NCBI GenBank assembly: GCA_930367205.1
Contig: OV884013.1
Location: 92,877,333-92,941,332 of the forward strand
DNA length: 64,000 nt
Origin: Acanthosoma haemorrhoidale
Lineage: Eukaryota > Arthropoda > Insecta > Hemiptera > Acanthosomatidae
Direction: 5' to 3'
Shown here: piece after piece, positions 49,031 through 59,467 of the stretch
Numbering within the stretch: the first letter of the stretch is position 1
Layout of the letters: each line of letters starts with the position of its first letter
Notes under the pieces: model-generated
Told to the model about the DNA's origin: nothing
Seen by the model: only the letters and a program-made list of their open reading frames with translations
Databases searched by the model: none
Translations under genes and position numbers: made by a program

Positions 49031-51762
49031 TTGTATATTGAAAAGTATATCATGGGGCCCTAGCACTCATGACGAGCGTCTGTGGCTATCTGGTCATCTC
49101 TCTGGTTTCCCCCACGGCGAAACGGTCGAAGATGGAAAAGAGGGTTGCTGCGCTGCTTCCGACCCTTTCACCAGGAAGCTGGGGTGATTTGCCATGGGAA
49201 CGAAGGGGTTCCGGGGAAAAACATGTGTGTATATATTACTTTAATGTGAATTTTTTACATAATTATAAATAAATTCTTATATCCCAATTTATAATGTTGT
49301 ACAGGCAAATACTATGCTTCTTTATTACCTTCTCATTATTGATAAACATTTTATTATATCATTATCTAAGTTAAAGACACAAGCTTTACCTGAACTTTAT
49401 TCTTCCTTCCGTGGTAGTACATGACTCCGTTTCTTCATTGAACTCTGTAATGCGATTTAGAAGGTTAGATAGCATATTTAATTTTTAAGCAATTATCAAA
49501 AAGCTAATCCAATTCAATGGGATCATTCTTTGAATAGTTTATTCAGTGAGTTGCGGTTGATGTTAGTATTCATGGTATATTTGTTCAGGTGTCATGTAAT
49601 AGATGTCAATGAAATGTAGTGCGTAGTACGGATGACCCATTGTAGAGTGCTTCACAATCGATTGTTCTTATTTTAGCTAGGACCTCCATACAATTCATAA
49701 TTTGAATTGCTATCGAAAATTTTCAAACTGCAGTGTATTATATGTATCTCGGCATTTTGGTAAAACAAAAAAACAAAAACTTGCATTTTTTTCATATTTT
49801 GCACCTGTCACAGTGCTATAAATGTATTATGTGGTATGAAAAAAACTGACAACATTGTTTTCTCCTATAAAAATCTTATAAAAAAGTAAAAGGATGTTTT
49901 TTTCTGATTGTTTGAATTTACATATTAAGTCAACGCTTTATGAATTTATTATATAATTACTTTTATAATTAATTTTAATCAGGGTTTTGTAAAAAAAATT
50001 TTTAGAAATTACAAAAACGTGATTTTGCGGATTTATTTTTCTCATTCTCAAATGAAATTTTTTTTAATTTAACTCAATATATACATATATATATTTAATG
50101 TCTGAAACTACTTTAAGGAATGAACCATACCGAATTTGGGTTTAGCTAAAATAATATGGAAAACTTAATGACAAAGGAAAAGCTATTATATAGATAAATA
50201 TTACTTATTATCAGCTGTGGTATTTATCCCACTACTTGTAATACTAATGAAAAGCAAAGACAAGATAAATTGGCATAATCTGGTTTGAAACCTGGAATTG
50301 GTTGGGCCTCCTCAGCCTCTTTGGTTGGGTGCTTTGAGCTAAGTCTCAGTCTCTTTCTACGGATTTTTCCTTTTTTTCAATTGAGAATTAGTACGTCAGT
50401 GGTACGCAGTGGAAAGGTAACTGATGAAAATTGCACGTATTTAACCATAGATGGTTTTGATAATAACACCACAGCAGACAAGCTGTCGCCTACTGCTGAG
50501 TACATATCTCATTGTTTATTCACATAACCAAAGAAAATATTAACATTAAGAACTGTATCTGTAATCATTTAAGATAACCAATTGTTTACCGAGGTCCGAT
50601 GTAGTTGGTTCCATTTAAAAAAATCGGTAAAGTAGTAAGTGCTTAGTAATACTGTACTTTCCGTACGTTGCAGGGAGTGGGCGTAAAAGTGATATATTCG
50701 ATCTGATATTAACAATATTCTATGCTCGTTTGAGAAGTAATTTTTCAATATGAAACTAAATGATACAACAATAAATAAATGAAAATCAGAAACAATTTAG
50801 AACTAATTTGCTTACAGGATTAAGTGTAATCTGTTATAAGTGGTAAACACTGTATAGAAGGATGTTTAGTAAGCAGGAAGTAAATATTAAAGAAGGATAA
50901 GACTTTTTATCTCTGAAAACCCCTTTAAAATAAACACTAAAGCATGACTTCTGCAAAGAGAAAATGCTGGTTTCGACTGAGGTCTGAAGCTTCTCTAATT
51001 TAAAATGAACTCAACATTACAGTTTCTAACAATAGTTTGAAAAAGCAAAATCAAAATTACTAATTGTTATTTAGTAGTGAGTAAGTAAAAAGTACAGGAC
51101 GTTTTTATCTTTAATTTTCACCGCACTTATTACCAAACGATTTTCCATCTTATCACCAGACTTTTCTCCACCACAGATACCATTTTTTGTATTCCTCTTA
51201 ATTTAAGATTTAGTACTGTTGTTATTTGCTCCTTAATCTTTTCTTCTTAATGGGTTATTTTTTTCATTCCTTAATTCATCTGTTGTTACTATGTTCCCTG
51301 TTTCATATTCAAATTCGAATATAATATTCGAAACCATCTTTGCGTTCTTATGATAAAGCATCTTCATGATACTCTTGGACGTCCTCTTGTTCTTATTATA
51401 ACTATTTTTTCTATTTCAATGTTGTCCTAAAATTTGGTATTGTCAGATTGCGTTGGATTTCTACATACATACTCTTGCAGTGGAGTGGTCCAAAACCTGT
51501 CAACATTTTTATTTTTTGGAGGGCTGGTAAGTTGTTGATAAACCCTCAAGTACCTCCCCACTCCAGGGCTGACCTCACTGTAAAGGTGTTAAAGAAAACG
51601 TTTTTATAATTATCTGCAAATCAAGAAATGATCGAAAATTCAGGAAAGTATAGGAGTTTACAGTTATTCTTAAGGAGTCAAGCCTTGAGGTTTTCACTAT
51701 CTTGCGAAAATATCTATATAAGCTATAATCTATAGTTATATATCTATAGTTATCTATATATA
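49031..51762. other. Unannotated DNA left of LTR-A
   Basis: 2.7 kb of AT-rich DNA with no recognisable gene or element. A small GC-richer patch occurs at about 49050-49220. Confidence 0.55.
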
Positions 51763-52062
51763 TGTAATGAAAGTGATCTCTCTTTCATTTGAATTTGCCG
51801 TGCTGCTTCCACTGGCCCCCACCAGATGGAGCATCAGTTATCAGATAGAGAAGGTTATGTGAGATAACAGAACATGTAAATAGTGTAAATAGAGAATTGA
51901 TAGTTAGAAACTGTAATTGTCGTATCTTTGTTTACAGGTAAGATTGTGTAAATCAATATTAATAATTGTTATAATATAATATATAGTGAATAAAATTGCT
52001 AACTTTGTTTACAGAGAAACTGATTTCAGTTTATTCACCCCACCTTCAATAATTGTCTTACA
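51763..52062 (+). repeat. LTR-A 5' LTR
   Basis: 300 bp, starts TGTAATGAAAG and ends AATTGTCTTACA. A TATA-like TAAATAG at 51886-51892 lies 30 bp upstream of ATTGTCGT at 51916, the proposed RNA start. An AATAAA at 51989-51994 is the likely poly(A) signal. Confidence 0.92.
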
Positions 52063-52072
52063 AAACGACAAT
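52063..52072 (+). promoter_or_regulatory. LTR-A primer-binding position: candidate self-priming site
   Basis: AAACGACAAT directly follows the 5' LTR. No TGG-starting tRNA site is present there. Its exact reverse complement, ATTGTCGTTT, lies inside the family's LTR (56381-56390 in the 3' LTR; the 34449 copy also has it at 34596-34587). The 5' LTR copy has one change (51916-51925). This is the geometry of Tf1/sushi self-priming, where the first bases of the RNA fold back onto the primer site. Confidence 0.55.
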
Positions 52073-52082
52073 AGGAGTTACA

Positions 52083-53156
52083 ATGGCGAAAAGACTGCAA
52101 TTCACCATTAACTTTGTGGGATCACCGAAGGATAAGAAGACAAATGTTCTCTCAATTACCACAATTAAGACAGAGGAAAATGAAGAATATGTGTTGCCCC
52201 TAGAGAAAAGCTTTATGAGTGATCATGAAGAATTGACTAAGACACTTATTTATAAAAGATTGAGGAACAGTTTTACTCAAAGAGGTCAACAGAAGAGTGT
52301 GTGGATTACATTAACCGAGAAAATGAAAACAATATATTTTGATGAAGAAGGTAATGTAATGTTTGATAATTTATATTTAGAACAAGTAGTGAATAAAGAT
52401 AAGATGGTTGAATCCACACAAAATAAAGAGAATGAGCTAAATTTAAAACATATAGCAGAGAAGTTCATGGTTGAGAAGTTTACATGTAAACACTCAAATG
52501 CTAAACAGTGGCTAGAGATGTTTGAGAAAGAATGTAGAAGATGTGGAATCAATGCAGACAGTAATATGATTGAGATATTAAGGTTGTTTTTGGAAAAGTC
52601 ATGCTTAGACTGGTACTCAGCAACCCTAACAATATTAACAATGGACTCTGTGTGGTCTGAGTGGAAAGAAAAATTTTTGGAAACTTTTGAAGACCAAGGA
52701 TGGAGTACAGGAATGCATGCTATATCATATAGGTTTAAAGAAGGTCTACTGATGGAATACGCCATGAAAAAAGAGAAATTATTGTTAGATATGGATGAGA
52801 ATATTAGTTCACAGACTTTAGTGATGCTTATAGCTGCAGGCTTACCTGAGTTCATTAGAAATAAGTTAGATAAGGAAAAATGTGAGAATTCAACCAAATT
52901 ACTTCATGAAATTAGAAAATGTGAGGGTCTAGCGAACAAAAATAATTTTATGAAAAAGAAAGATGAAAAACTTTTTAGTAAAAATAAATTTCAAGAAAAA
53001 AGGCCATGCAATAATTGTGAACAATTAAACAAAGGCATCAGATATCATCCAGAAGCTTCATGCTGGTTTAAAAAGAGAGACAAATATGAAACTAGAATAC
53101 TGGGAAGCAACTCAGTATTAGAAGTAGATCTAAATACAGAACAAAAAAACGAATAA
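52083..53156 (+). CDS. LTR-A gag
   Basis: 357-residue capsid polyprotein from ATG 52083 to TAA 53154-53156. The frame is open for ten more codons upstream, but into the LTR, so the ATG is the sensible start. The central part is a Ty3/gypsy-type retrotransposon capsid (AKQWLEMFEKECRRCGI, then KSCLDWYSATL, then WSEWKEKFLETF). Near the C-terminus is one atypical zinc-knuckle-like motif, CX2CX9HX4C (CNNC...H...C), longer than the usual CX2CX4HX4C. The end of the gene carries the A AAA AAC slippery heptamer at 53144-53150, just before the stop. Confidence 0.88.
   Translation: MAKRLQFTINFVGSPKDKKTNVLSITTIKTEENEEYVLPLEKSFMSDHEELTKTLIYKRLRNSFTQRGQQKSVWITLTEKMKTIYFDEEGNVMFDNLYLEQVVNKDKMVESTQNKENELNLKHIAEKFMVEKFTCKHSNAKQWLEMFEKECRRCGINADSNMIEILRLFLEKSCLDWYSATLTILTMDSVWSEWKEKFLETFEDQGWSTGMHAISYRFKEGLLMEYAMKKEKLLLDMDENISSQTLVMLIAAGLPEFIRNKLDKEKCENSTKLLHEIRKCEGLANKNNFMKKKDEKLFSKNKFQEKRPCNNCEQLNKGIRYHPEASCWFKKRDKYETRILGSNSVLEVDLNTEQKNE
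53144..53150 (+). promoter_or_regulatory. -1 ribosomal frameshift site between LTR-A gag and pol
   Basis: A AAA AAC in the gag frame (CAA AAA AAC GAA TAA), the classic X XXY YYZ heptamer. Slipping back one base after AAC continues in the frame of pol, which is open from here across the gag stop. No strong downstream hairpin is obvious in the AT-rich flank; a pseudoknot would need folding software. Confidence 0.75.
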
Positions 53157-56100
53157 TCACACCATTGATTAAAGTAAAAATATTATTAGAAGAGAAGTTA
53201 CAGGTAAATGGGACATATGATCCAGGATCCCAAGTCTCTCTAATAAATACAAAATTAATTAAAATAAAGAAAAAAACAGAAGATGTTAATAAGATATATT
53301 TAAAAACAGTCAATGGTGTGACACAAACAAAAGGTTTAGTAACCATAAAAGTGAAAATTTTTGAGATAGAAAAATATGTTGATGTGTTCATTGTAGAGAG
53401 AGATGATTTTGAAGATTTTCTTATAGGATTAGATATTATCAAAAAATTTAGATTAATTCAAAATGAGAATCTACAAATATTACAGAAGAAAGAAGATGAA
53501 ACAGGAAATACTGAGAAAAAGAAAGAAAAAAATGAAGAAGTTAAAGTGAATTTTAATGAACATATCGAAGAAGACGGGTTCAAAATAAAATTAGATCACT
53601 TAGATAATATGAGAAAGATTACGATAGAAAGACTGATAGAAAAGTACAGTACAGTATTTGCCAGGAACAAATATGATGTGGGCACGGTTAAGGATTACGA
53701 AGCTAGAATTGATTTACTGGTGGACAGATTCTGCAGCAAAAGGCCTTATAGATGCACTATAGCAGATAAGAAGGAAATAGAAGATCAGGTGGCAAAATTA
53801 TTACAAAATGATCTAATTGAAGAGTCCTATAGTCCATTCGCAGCCCCCGTAACCTTAGCATTCAAAAGAGATGAAAACAAGCGATCAAGATTATGTATAG
53901 ATTTTCGTGAATTGAACAAACTAGTTATACCACAAGCTCAACCATTCCCATTAATAGATGATTTAATAATACAAACAAGAAACTGCAAATACTTCACCAC
54001 ACTAGATATAAATTCCGCTTTTTGGTCAATTCCATTACGCATTGAAGATAGACAGAAAACAGGATTTGTCACACAAGAAGGGCACTTCCAATGGACATGC
54101 CTACCCTATGGTTTAAAGACATCACCAGCTATTTTCCAAAGAATTTTATCCAACATCTTAAGAAAGCACAATTTAAAAGACTTTTCAGAAAATTATATAG
54201 ATGACATCTTAATTTTTTCGAAATCATTCACAGAACATATAGAACATATAGAAAAAGTAATAAAAGCAATAGTCAATGAAGGTTTCCGATTAAAATTTAA
54301 AAAATGTACATTTGCAGCAGAATCAGCAAAATACCTTGGACACATAATACAACACAATACAGTAAGACCAATAAAGGACAACTTAATTTCAATAAAAAAC
54401 TTTCCAACTCCAAAAACCCAAAAGAACATCAGACAATTTTTAGGAAAAATTAATTTTTATCACGAGTATATACCAAAAAGCTCGATATTGCTAGATCCAC
54501 TGCATAAATTATTAAGGAAAAATGAAAAATTCTTATGGACGGAAGAGTGTGAAAGATCCTTTGCAGAAGTAAAGAAATTGTTATGTTCCCAACCAGTGTT
54601 AGAAATATTTGATAATGATTTACCAATAAGAATTTATACAGATGCATCTCTAGAAGGTATTGGTGCAGTTTTGAAACAAGTACAAAACAATGGAAAAGAA
54701 AAGCCAGTAGCATACTTTTCAAAAAAATTAAGTGAACCGCAAAAAAGGAAAAAAGCAATTTATTTAGAGTGTTTGGCAATCAAAGAGGCATTAAAATATT
54801 GGCAATACTGGTTAATTGGAAGAAAATTCACTGTATTTTCAGATCACAAACCATTAGAAAATTTAAACATAAGAGCAAGAACGGATGAAGAACTTGGTGA
54901 ATTAACTTACTATTTGTCACAATACAATTTTGAAATTAAATACATTCCGGGAAAGGATAATACCGAAGCAGATAGTTTGAGCAGAAACCCGGTATTAGAA
55001 CCAATTGAAAATAAAGAAGAAATCCTAAAAATAGTTAATTTGATAAAAATACAAGAAATTAAAAAAGATCAAGAGGAAAATAGAATATTACAAAACACCA
55101 AAACAAAATTAATAGAAAAAGATGGAGTGTTCTATAAAAAAGTAAGAAATAAAGAAAAGATAATTTTATCTGAAAACTTAAGTTTAGAATTCATTAAAGA
55201 AATACATTCTGAATGGTGTCATATAGGAATTAAACAAATGATGAATAGGGTATGCCCTTATTACACAGCAAAAAATATAACTGCAAATATAAAAAAAGTA
55301 TGTAAAACCTGTGAAATATGTATTAAAAACAAATCCAGAGGGCAAGAAAAATATGGGCTAATGTCACAACTAGGGCCAGCAACAAAACCATTCGAAATAA
55401 TGTCAATCGACACTATTGGAGGTTTTGGAGGACAACGATCAACAAAAAGATACCTCCACCTGCTTATTGACCACTTCACAAGATATGCATTCATTTCAAC
55501 ATCAAAAACTCAGAGTGCCACTGACTTCATCAAGTTAGTAAATAATGTGCTGGAAACAGAGAAAATAGGTATAATACTTACAGATCAATACCCAGGAATC
55601 AACTCAAGAGAATTCAAAGATTTCCTAAGGGAAAAGGAGGTTCGATTGATATTTACAGCAGTTAATGCACCCTTTTCCAATGGTTTAAATGAGAGACTAA
55701 ATCAAACTCTAGTCAATAAAATCAGATGTAAAATGAACGAAAAAGGGAAGAAAAGAGCCTGGACAACAGTCGCTAAAGAATGTGTGGATAAATATAATGA
55801 AACAGAACATACAGTAACCGGTTTTCCACCCAAGTATTTATTGGATGGCACAGATACTAGCATTTTACCTGAAGAATTAAAAAAAAGAAACAATAAAGAA
55901 AACTGGATGAATGACAGTAAATTAGCCTTAGAAAGAACAAAAAAGTCTCATGAATACAACAAGAAAATATTTGATAAATCAAGAAAACATTGGGAATTTA
56001 ACACAGGAGATACAGTATATATAGAAAATGGCAACAAATTGAACAGGAATAAACTAGATGAATTAAAAATTGGTCCCTTTGAAATAACAGAAAATATATC

Positions 56101-56191
56101 AAATTCAATATATAAAATAAATACCGGAAGAGGAAAGCAAGAAACTGGATTCTTTCACATAACAAAATTACTTCCGATATTACCAGACTGA
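53151..56191 (+). CDS. LTR-A pol: protease, reverse transcriptase, RNase H, integrase
   Basis: More than 1000 open codons to TGA at 56189-56191. There is no ATG near the start; the first in-frame candidate is TTG at 53165, and expression is best explained by -1 frameshifting from gag. Residues counted from 53165: protease near 17-100 with an unusual active-site block YDPGSQVSLI (usual form D-S/T-G); RT about 190-370 with TLDINSAFWSIPL and YIDDILIF at 344-351; RNase H from about 487 (YTDASLEGIGA); integrase with an HHCC zinc finger (CHIGIKQ...CKTCEIC) from about 680, then the catalytic Asp in IDTIGG near 748, the Asp in ILTDQYPG near 805 and the Glu in NGLNERLNQ near 842. The end carries a GPFEI (GPY/F-like) module. 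All catalytic residues that I can check are present except the odd DPG. Confidence 0.9.
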
Positions 56192-56227
56192 AAATTTTCA
56201 AAGAATTTTCACCTCAGAGAGGGGAGA

Positions 56228-56426
56228 TGTAATGAAAGTGATCTCTCTTTCATTTGAATTTGCCGTGCTGCTTCCACTAGCCCCCACCAGATGGAGCATC
56301 AGTTATCAGATAGAGAAGGTTATGTGAGATAACAGAACATGTAAATAGTGTAAATAGAGAATTGATAGTTAGAAACTGTAATTGTCGTTTCTTTGTTTAC
56401 AGGTAAGATTGTGTAAATCAATATTA
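56228..56426 (+). repeat. LTR-A 3' LTR, truncated
   Basis: The first 199 bp of the 300-bp LTR. After ATATTA at 56421-56426 the LTR sequence is replaced by a TA run and then LTR-B. The missing 101 bp do not reappear on the far side of LTR-B, so LTR-B did not simply split this LTR. Confidence 0.88.
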
Positions 56427-56436
56427 TATATATATA

Positions 56437-56622
56437 AGTTAGCTGGAGAGGCGGCTATGAGGAGATAACATAGGTAAGCCTCCCCAGCTAATCCCCTCAG
56501 AGGATCAGCGAGACTATATATAGATGTACATAATAAATAAAGACCATTCTTAGTTCAACCACAGTGCTTATTAGTTACCTCTTCCCCCTTTTTTAATCGT
56601 TACTCTTCAGTCTATTTTAACT
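56437..56622 (+). repeat. LTR-B 5' LTR
   Basis: 186 bp, AGTTAGCTGG...TTTTAACT. It contains ACTATATATAG (TATA-like) and AATAAATAAA (poly(A) signal) about 25 bp apart. Confidence 0.9.
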
Positions 56623-56640
56623 GGTGCCGAAACCCGGGAA
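56622..56640 (+). promoter_or_regulatory. LTR-B tRNA primer-binding site
   Basis: TGGTGCCGAAACCCGGGAA overlaps the last base of the LTR. It is complementary to a tRNA 3' end finishing ...CGGCACCA. I do not name the tRNA. Confidence 0.8.
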
Positions 56641-56730
56641 GTGCGATTGAGCGATAATCGCGCCGCGATCATATTGTTATCCGTCTAGTTCGCGATTCCC
56701 TGTGTACACGTTGACGCTTAAAAATCCGAG

Positions 56731-57858
56731 ATGGAACCTAGTACACTGCAGTTCGCTAAGTTGGAGGCGGACTTGGCCCAGGCCATCGAAGAGAAAGAGA
56801 GGCTAAATGTACAGATGTTCAGAGAGCAGGAGAGGTCGCAGATGTACCTAGCTAAGGTACGGACGCAGAATTCGTCGTTCATTCACGACCTCATTAGTCA
56901 ACTAGAACAGTTTACTGGGACGTTAGGAGAACTGGAGCACTTCCTAAAAGGGGGCGACCAGATTAAGGCCCTGATGAACACGAGAAAAGGACTGGGCACA
57001 ATCACCGACTCAGACATAGTCGTGTTAGAGACAGCTCTGGTAAGCAGGATTTCCAGGAAGGTGCTGAACGCCATACAAGGTGACGTATCGTAGACGTGGG
57101 AAGAGATGAAATTAAGGTTGAAGAAGTTGTATGGAGGAGGTAGGTGGACCCCTGAAGAGGACGTGTTCTACCTAATTAAAGAAAAGCGAACACAGGGCCA
57201 ATCGGAGGGAGATTTCGCCGAAAAACTCATGGTGATGCATAATCGCCTTGTGGAGAAAATGGTCGAGACCTGCGGACAGGAGGAAGCGTCCCACAGACTC
57301 CAGTTCATCAGACAAGTGATGAGGGTCCAATTGAACCTCTATTTGGACAGGCCGGGATCGCTACCGAAAGATAGGGACGTGATAGACTGCGCGCACGACC
57401 TTATCGACGCGAGAGAGCGGAAGGAACTTAGACCCAGGTTAGCGGAGTCGAGCTGGACCGAGGTAAGGAATGTAAGGAGAGTGAGAAGGAGCCCGCCAAG
57501 ATACACCGGATTTAGTAGAGGCGTGGAGAGGCGCACGGGCAGAGGGCAGGACGAGAGGAGGAAGAGACAAGAGAGGCGATGCTACGAATGCAACCGACCA
57601 GGGCACGTAGCAACGCAGTGCAGCCAAACCAAATGTTTTGAATGTGGTAGACCGGGGCATATGGCCAGAGACTGCCCGCGGCGTAACACGAGAGGCAACA
57701 GACGAGGATACCGGCCGGAACCGATGGAAGTAAACCAGCAGGCGTGGACCCCACGGAGACCGACAGGACGAGACGGGACCCCCTACGCTAGCGGAGAGTC
57801 GTCGGAAGAAAATGGCAGTCGGTCGGAAAGCAGCGCCTGGTGTCGAGATATGAGGTAA
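56731..57858 (+). pseudogene. LTR-B gag with one in-frame TAG
   Basis: A single frame from ATG 56731 to TAA 57856-57858, interrupted by TAG at 57091-57093. The N-terminal part is helical and charged (EEKERLNVQMFREQERSQ). The middle is a gypsy capsid-type segment. The C-terminus has a basic RS-rich region with two classic CX2CX4HX4C zinc knuckles at about 57580-57621 and 57634-57675. The stop lies within the capsid region, far from the gag-pol junction, so it is a lesion and not a programmed signal. Confidence 0.85.
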
Positions 57859-57905
57859 GCGGGGGAAACCCATGGAGGGGGGACCCTCGGGAGCCGAAGT
57901 AGTAA

Positions 57906-58388
57906 GGGGAAAGAGTAGGAACGAATGAGGGCGCGAGACGAGGGGGGGGGAACCCAACGAGTTTCCTAGAGGTAAATAACAACGCGAAAGGGAAAAAGGG
58001 GTTTAGGTTGCCCGTGGTGCGAGTGGGGGTGTCCGGAATTCGATTTCTAATTGACACTGGTAGTACTCACTCGCTGATAAGCGAAAAGGGGGCGAGGGAA
58101 TTAGGGATTTGGAAGAACCGCAAAACATGTGAATGTATGGTAACTACAGTCAGTGGGAGGTGCAAAACAGAGGGGGAAGCGCGACTAAACCTGCGCGAGA
58201 TAGCGGGAGGTGAAGGGGAGGTCATCACCCACGTTATGAGTAATTTAGCCGAGGATTATGACCTGATAGTAGGGTGTGATATTCTACGAAGAGTGGGGAT
58301 GAGATTAAAGGTCCGGTGTCGGAAATGGGAGTGCAAATTGGGGGGCCGTAGGTACGAAATCATCACGGAACGACGGGGAGGGGGGTGA
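57906..58388 (+). pseudogene. LTR-B protease fragment
   Basis: Open frame with the retroviral-type aspartic protease motif IDTGSTHSLI near 58035-58065 and the companion DLIVGCDILRR near 58260-58295. It runs into TGA at 58386-58388, directly after a G6 run at 58380-58385; RT continues in another frame. No ATG is needed if expressed by frameshift from gag. Confidence 0.8.
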
Positions 58389-59467
58389 GAATCGGAGCGG
58401 CCGGGTGTGCGCGCGACGCGGTAGAACAGCTGGTAGCCACTAACGGGGACTTATTCCATCGGGAATCCGATATACTGCCGACTACGGGGAAAACACAGCA
58501 CCGCATTCCTGTAAAGTCGGAAAACCCCGTATACGTTAAAGAGCGTAGGTACCCACAATCGATGAGGGAGATCATCCGAGGGCAGCTCGATGACCTACTG
58601 AGGCAGGGCATTATACGTCCGAGTAACTCGCCCTACAATAGCCCCTTGTGGGTGGTGGAGAAAAAGAGTGAGGGTAACAAGAAACAGTATAGGGTAGTGG
58701 TGGACTACCGGAAGCTTAATGACGTCACGGTAGACAAGAGATACCCCCTCCCGAGGATCGAGGACATACTCGATCGCCTGTCAGGAGCGACGGTGTTCAG
58801 CACGCTGGACCTCAAGAGCGGGTATCATCAGGTTAGGATGGCAGACGAGGACGTTGGGAAGACGGCGTTCTCTTGGGAGCGGGGGCATTATGAGTTTGTA
58901 AGAATGCCCTTCGGTCTAAAGGGGGCACCGTTAACTTTCCAGCGTCTTATGGACGAACTCCAAAGGGGACTGGGCGAGGACTTCTCACAGGTGTATATGG
59001 ACGACCTGATAGTATTCAGTAAGACTGAACAGGAACATGTGCAGCACCTGCGTCGAGTCCTCGCCAGAGTACGGGAGTTCGGACTTAAGCTGTCACGCGA
59101 AAAATCGAGATTTGGGCTGAGCGAGATACGGTTTTTGGGGTACACGGTCTCACGGGACGGGGTACAGCCGGATGAAGAGAGGGTGAGAGATATACGCGAA
59201 GCGCCTTTGCCTGTGAATGTTCGGGGAATACGTAGGTTCCTCGGTATGATAAACTACTATAGGAAGTTCATCCCCGGCATAGCGGAACTCACCAGCCCAT
59301 TAACCGAACTTTTAAGGAAGGGAAGGAGTTTTCGGTTGGGACCGGAACAAATTAGAAGCATCGAAAAATGCCGAGATGTCCTCACCACAAGGCCGTTGTT
59401 GATGTTCCCCGATTTTGGGAAAACATTCCGTATTACAACGGATGCTAGCGCGAGTGCCATATAGGGC
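58385..59467 (+). pseudogene. LTR-B reverse transcriptase, frame-broken at both ends
   Basis: An open stretch of about 359 codons contains the full RT: VVVDYRKLNDVTV, then the first catalytic Asp in FSTLDLKSGYHQV near 58800, FGLKGAPLTFQ, YMDD at about 58996-59007, and the GVQPD...RGIRRFLGMINYYRKFI connection. It ends at TAG (59465-59467) inside the RNase H start ITTDASASAI. The RT core itself has no lesion. Confidence 0.88.

Larger units (their letters stand above)
51763..56426 (+). mobile_element. LTR-A: Ty3/gypsy-type LTR retrotransposon, 3' LTR truncated
   Basis: A 300-bp 5' LTR (51763-52062, TG...CA), gag (52083-53156), pol (to 56191), polypurine tract AGAGAGGGGAGA (about 56216-56227) and a 3' LTR (56228-56426) cut short after 199 bp. 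The two LTRs differ at two positions by eye over that overlap, so insertion was recent. Both ORFs are open. Domain order PR-RT-RNase H-IN is that of Ty3/gypsy. There is no env. The coding strand is very A-rich, like the surrounding genome and unlike LTR-B. A reverse 3' fragment of the same family is at 34449-35008. Confidence 0.93.

Noticed and set aside
51720..51762. TATA-rich run left of LTR-A as a promoter
   Set aside because: It is simple TA sequence and the probable insertion target; the LTR carries its own TATA-like box at the right distance from the proposed start.
52286..52897. Minus-strand open frame of 203 codons
   Set aside because: Antisense to LTR-A gag. The A-rich coding strand lacks TTA/CTA/TCA stops by composition, leaving the other strand open.
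57439..57957. Minus-strand open frame of 172 codons
   Set aside because: Antisense to the GC-rich LTR-B gag end; Pro/Ser/Arg composition artefact.
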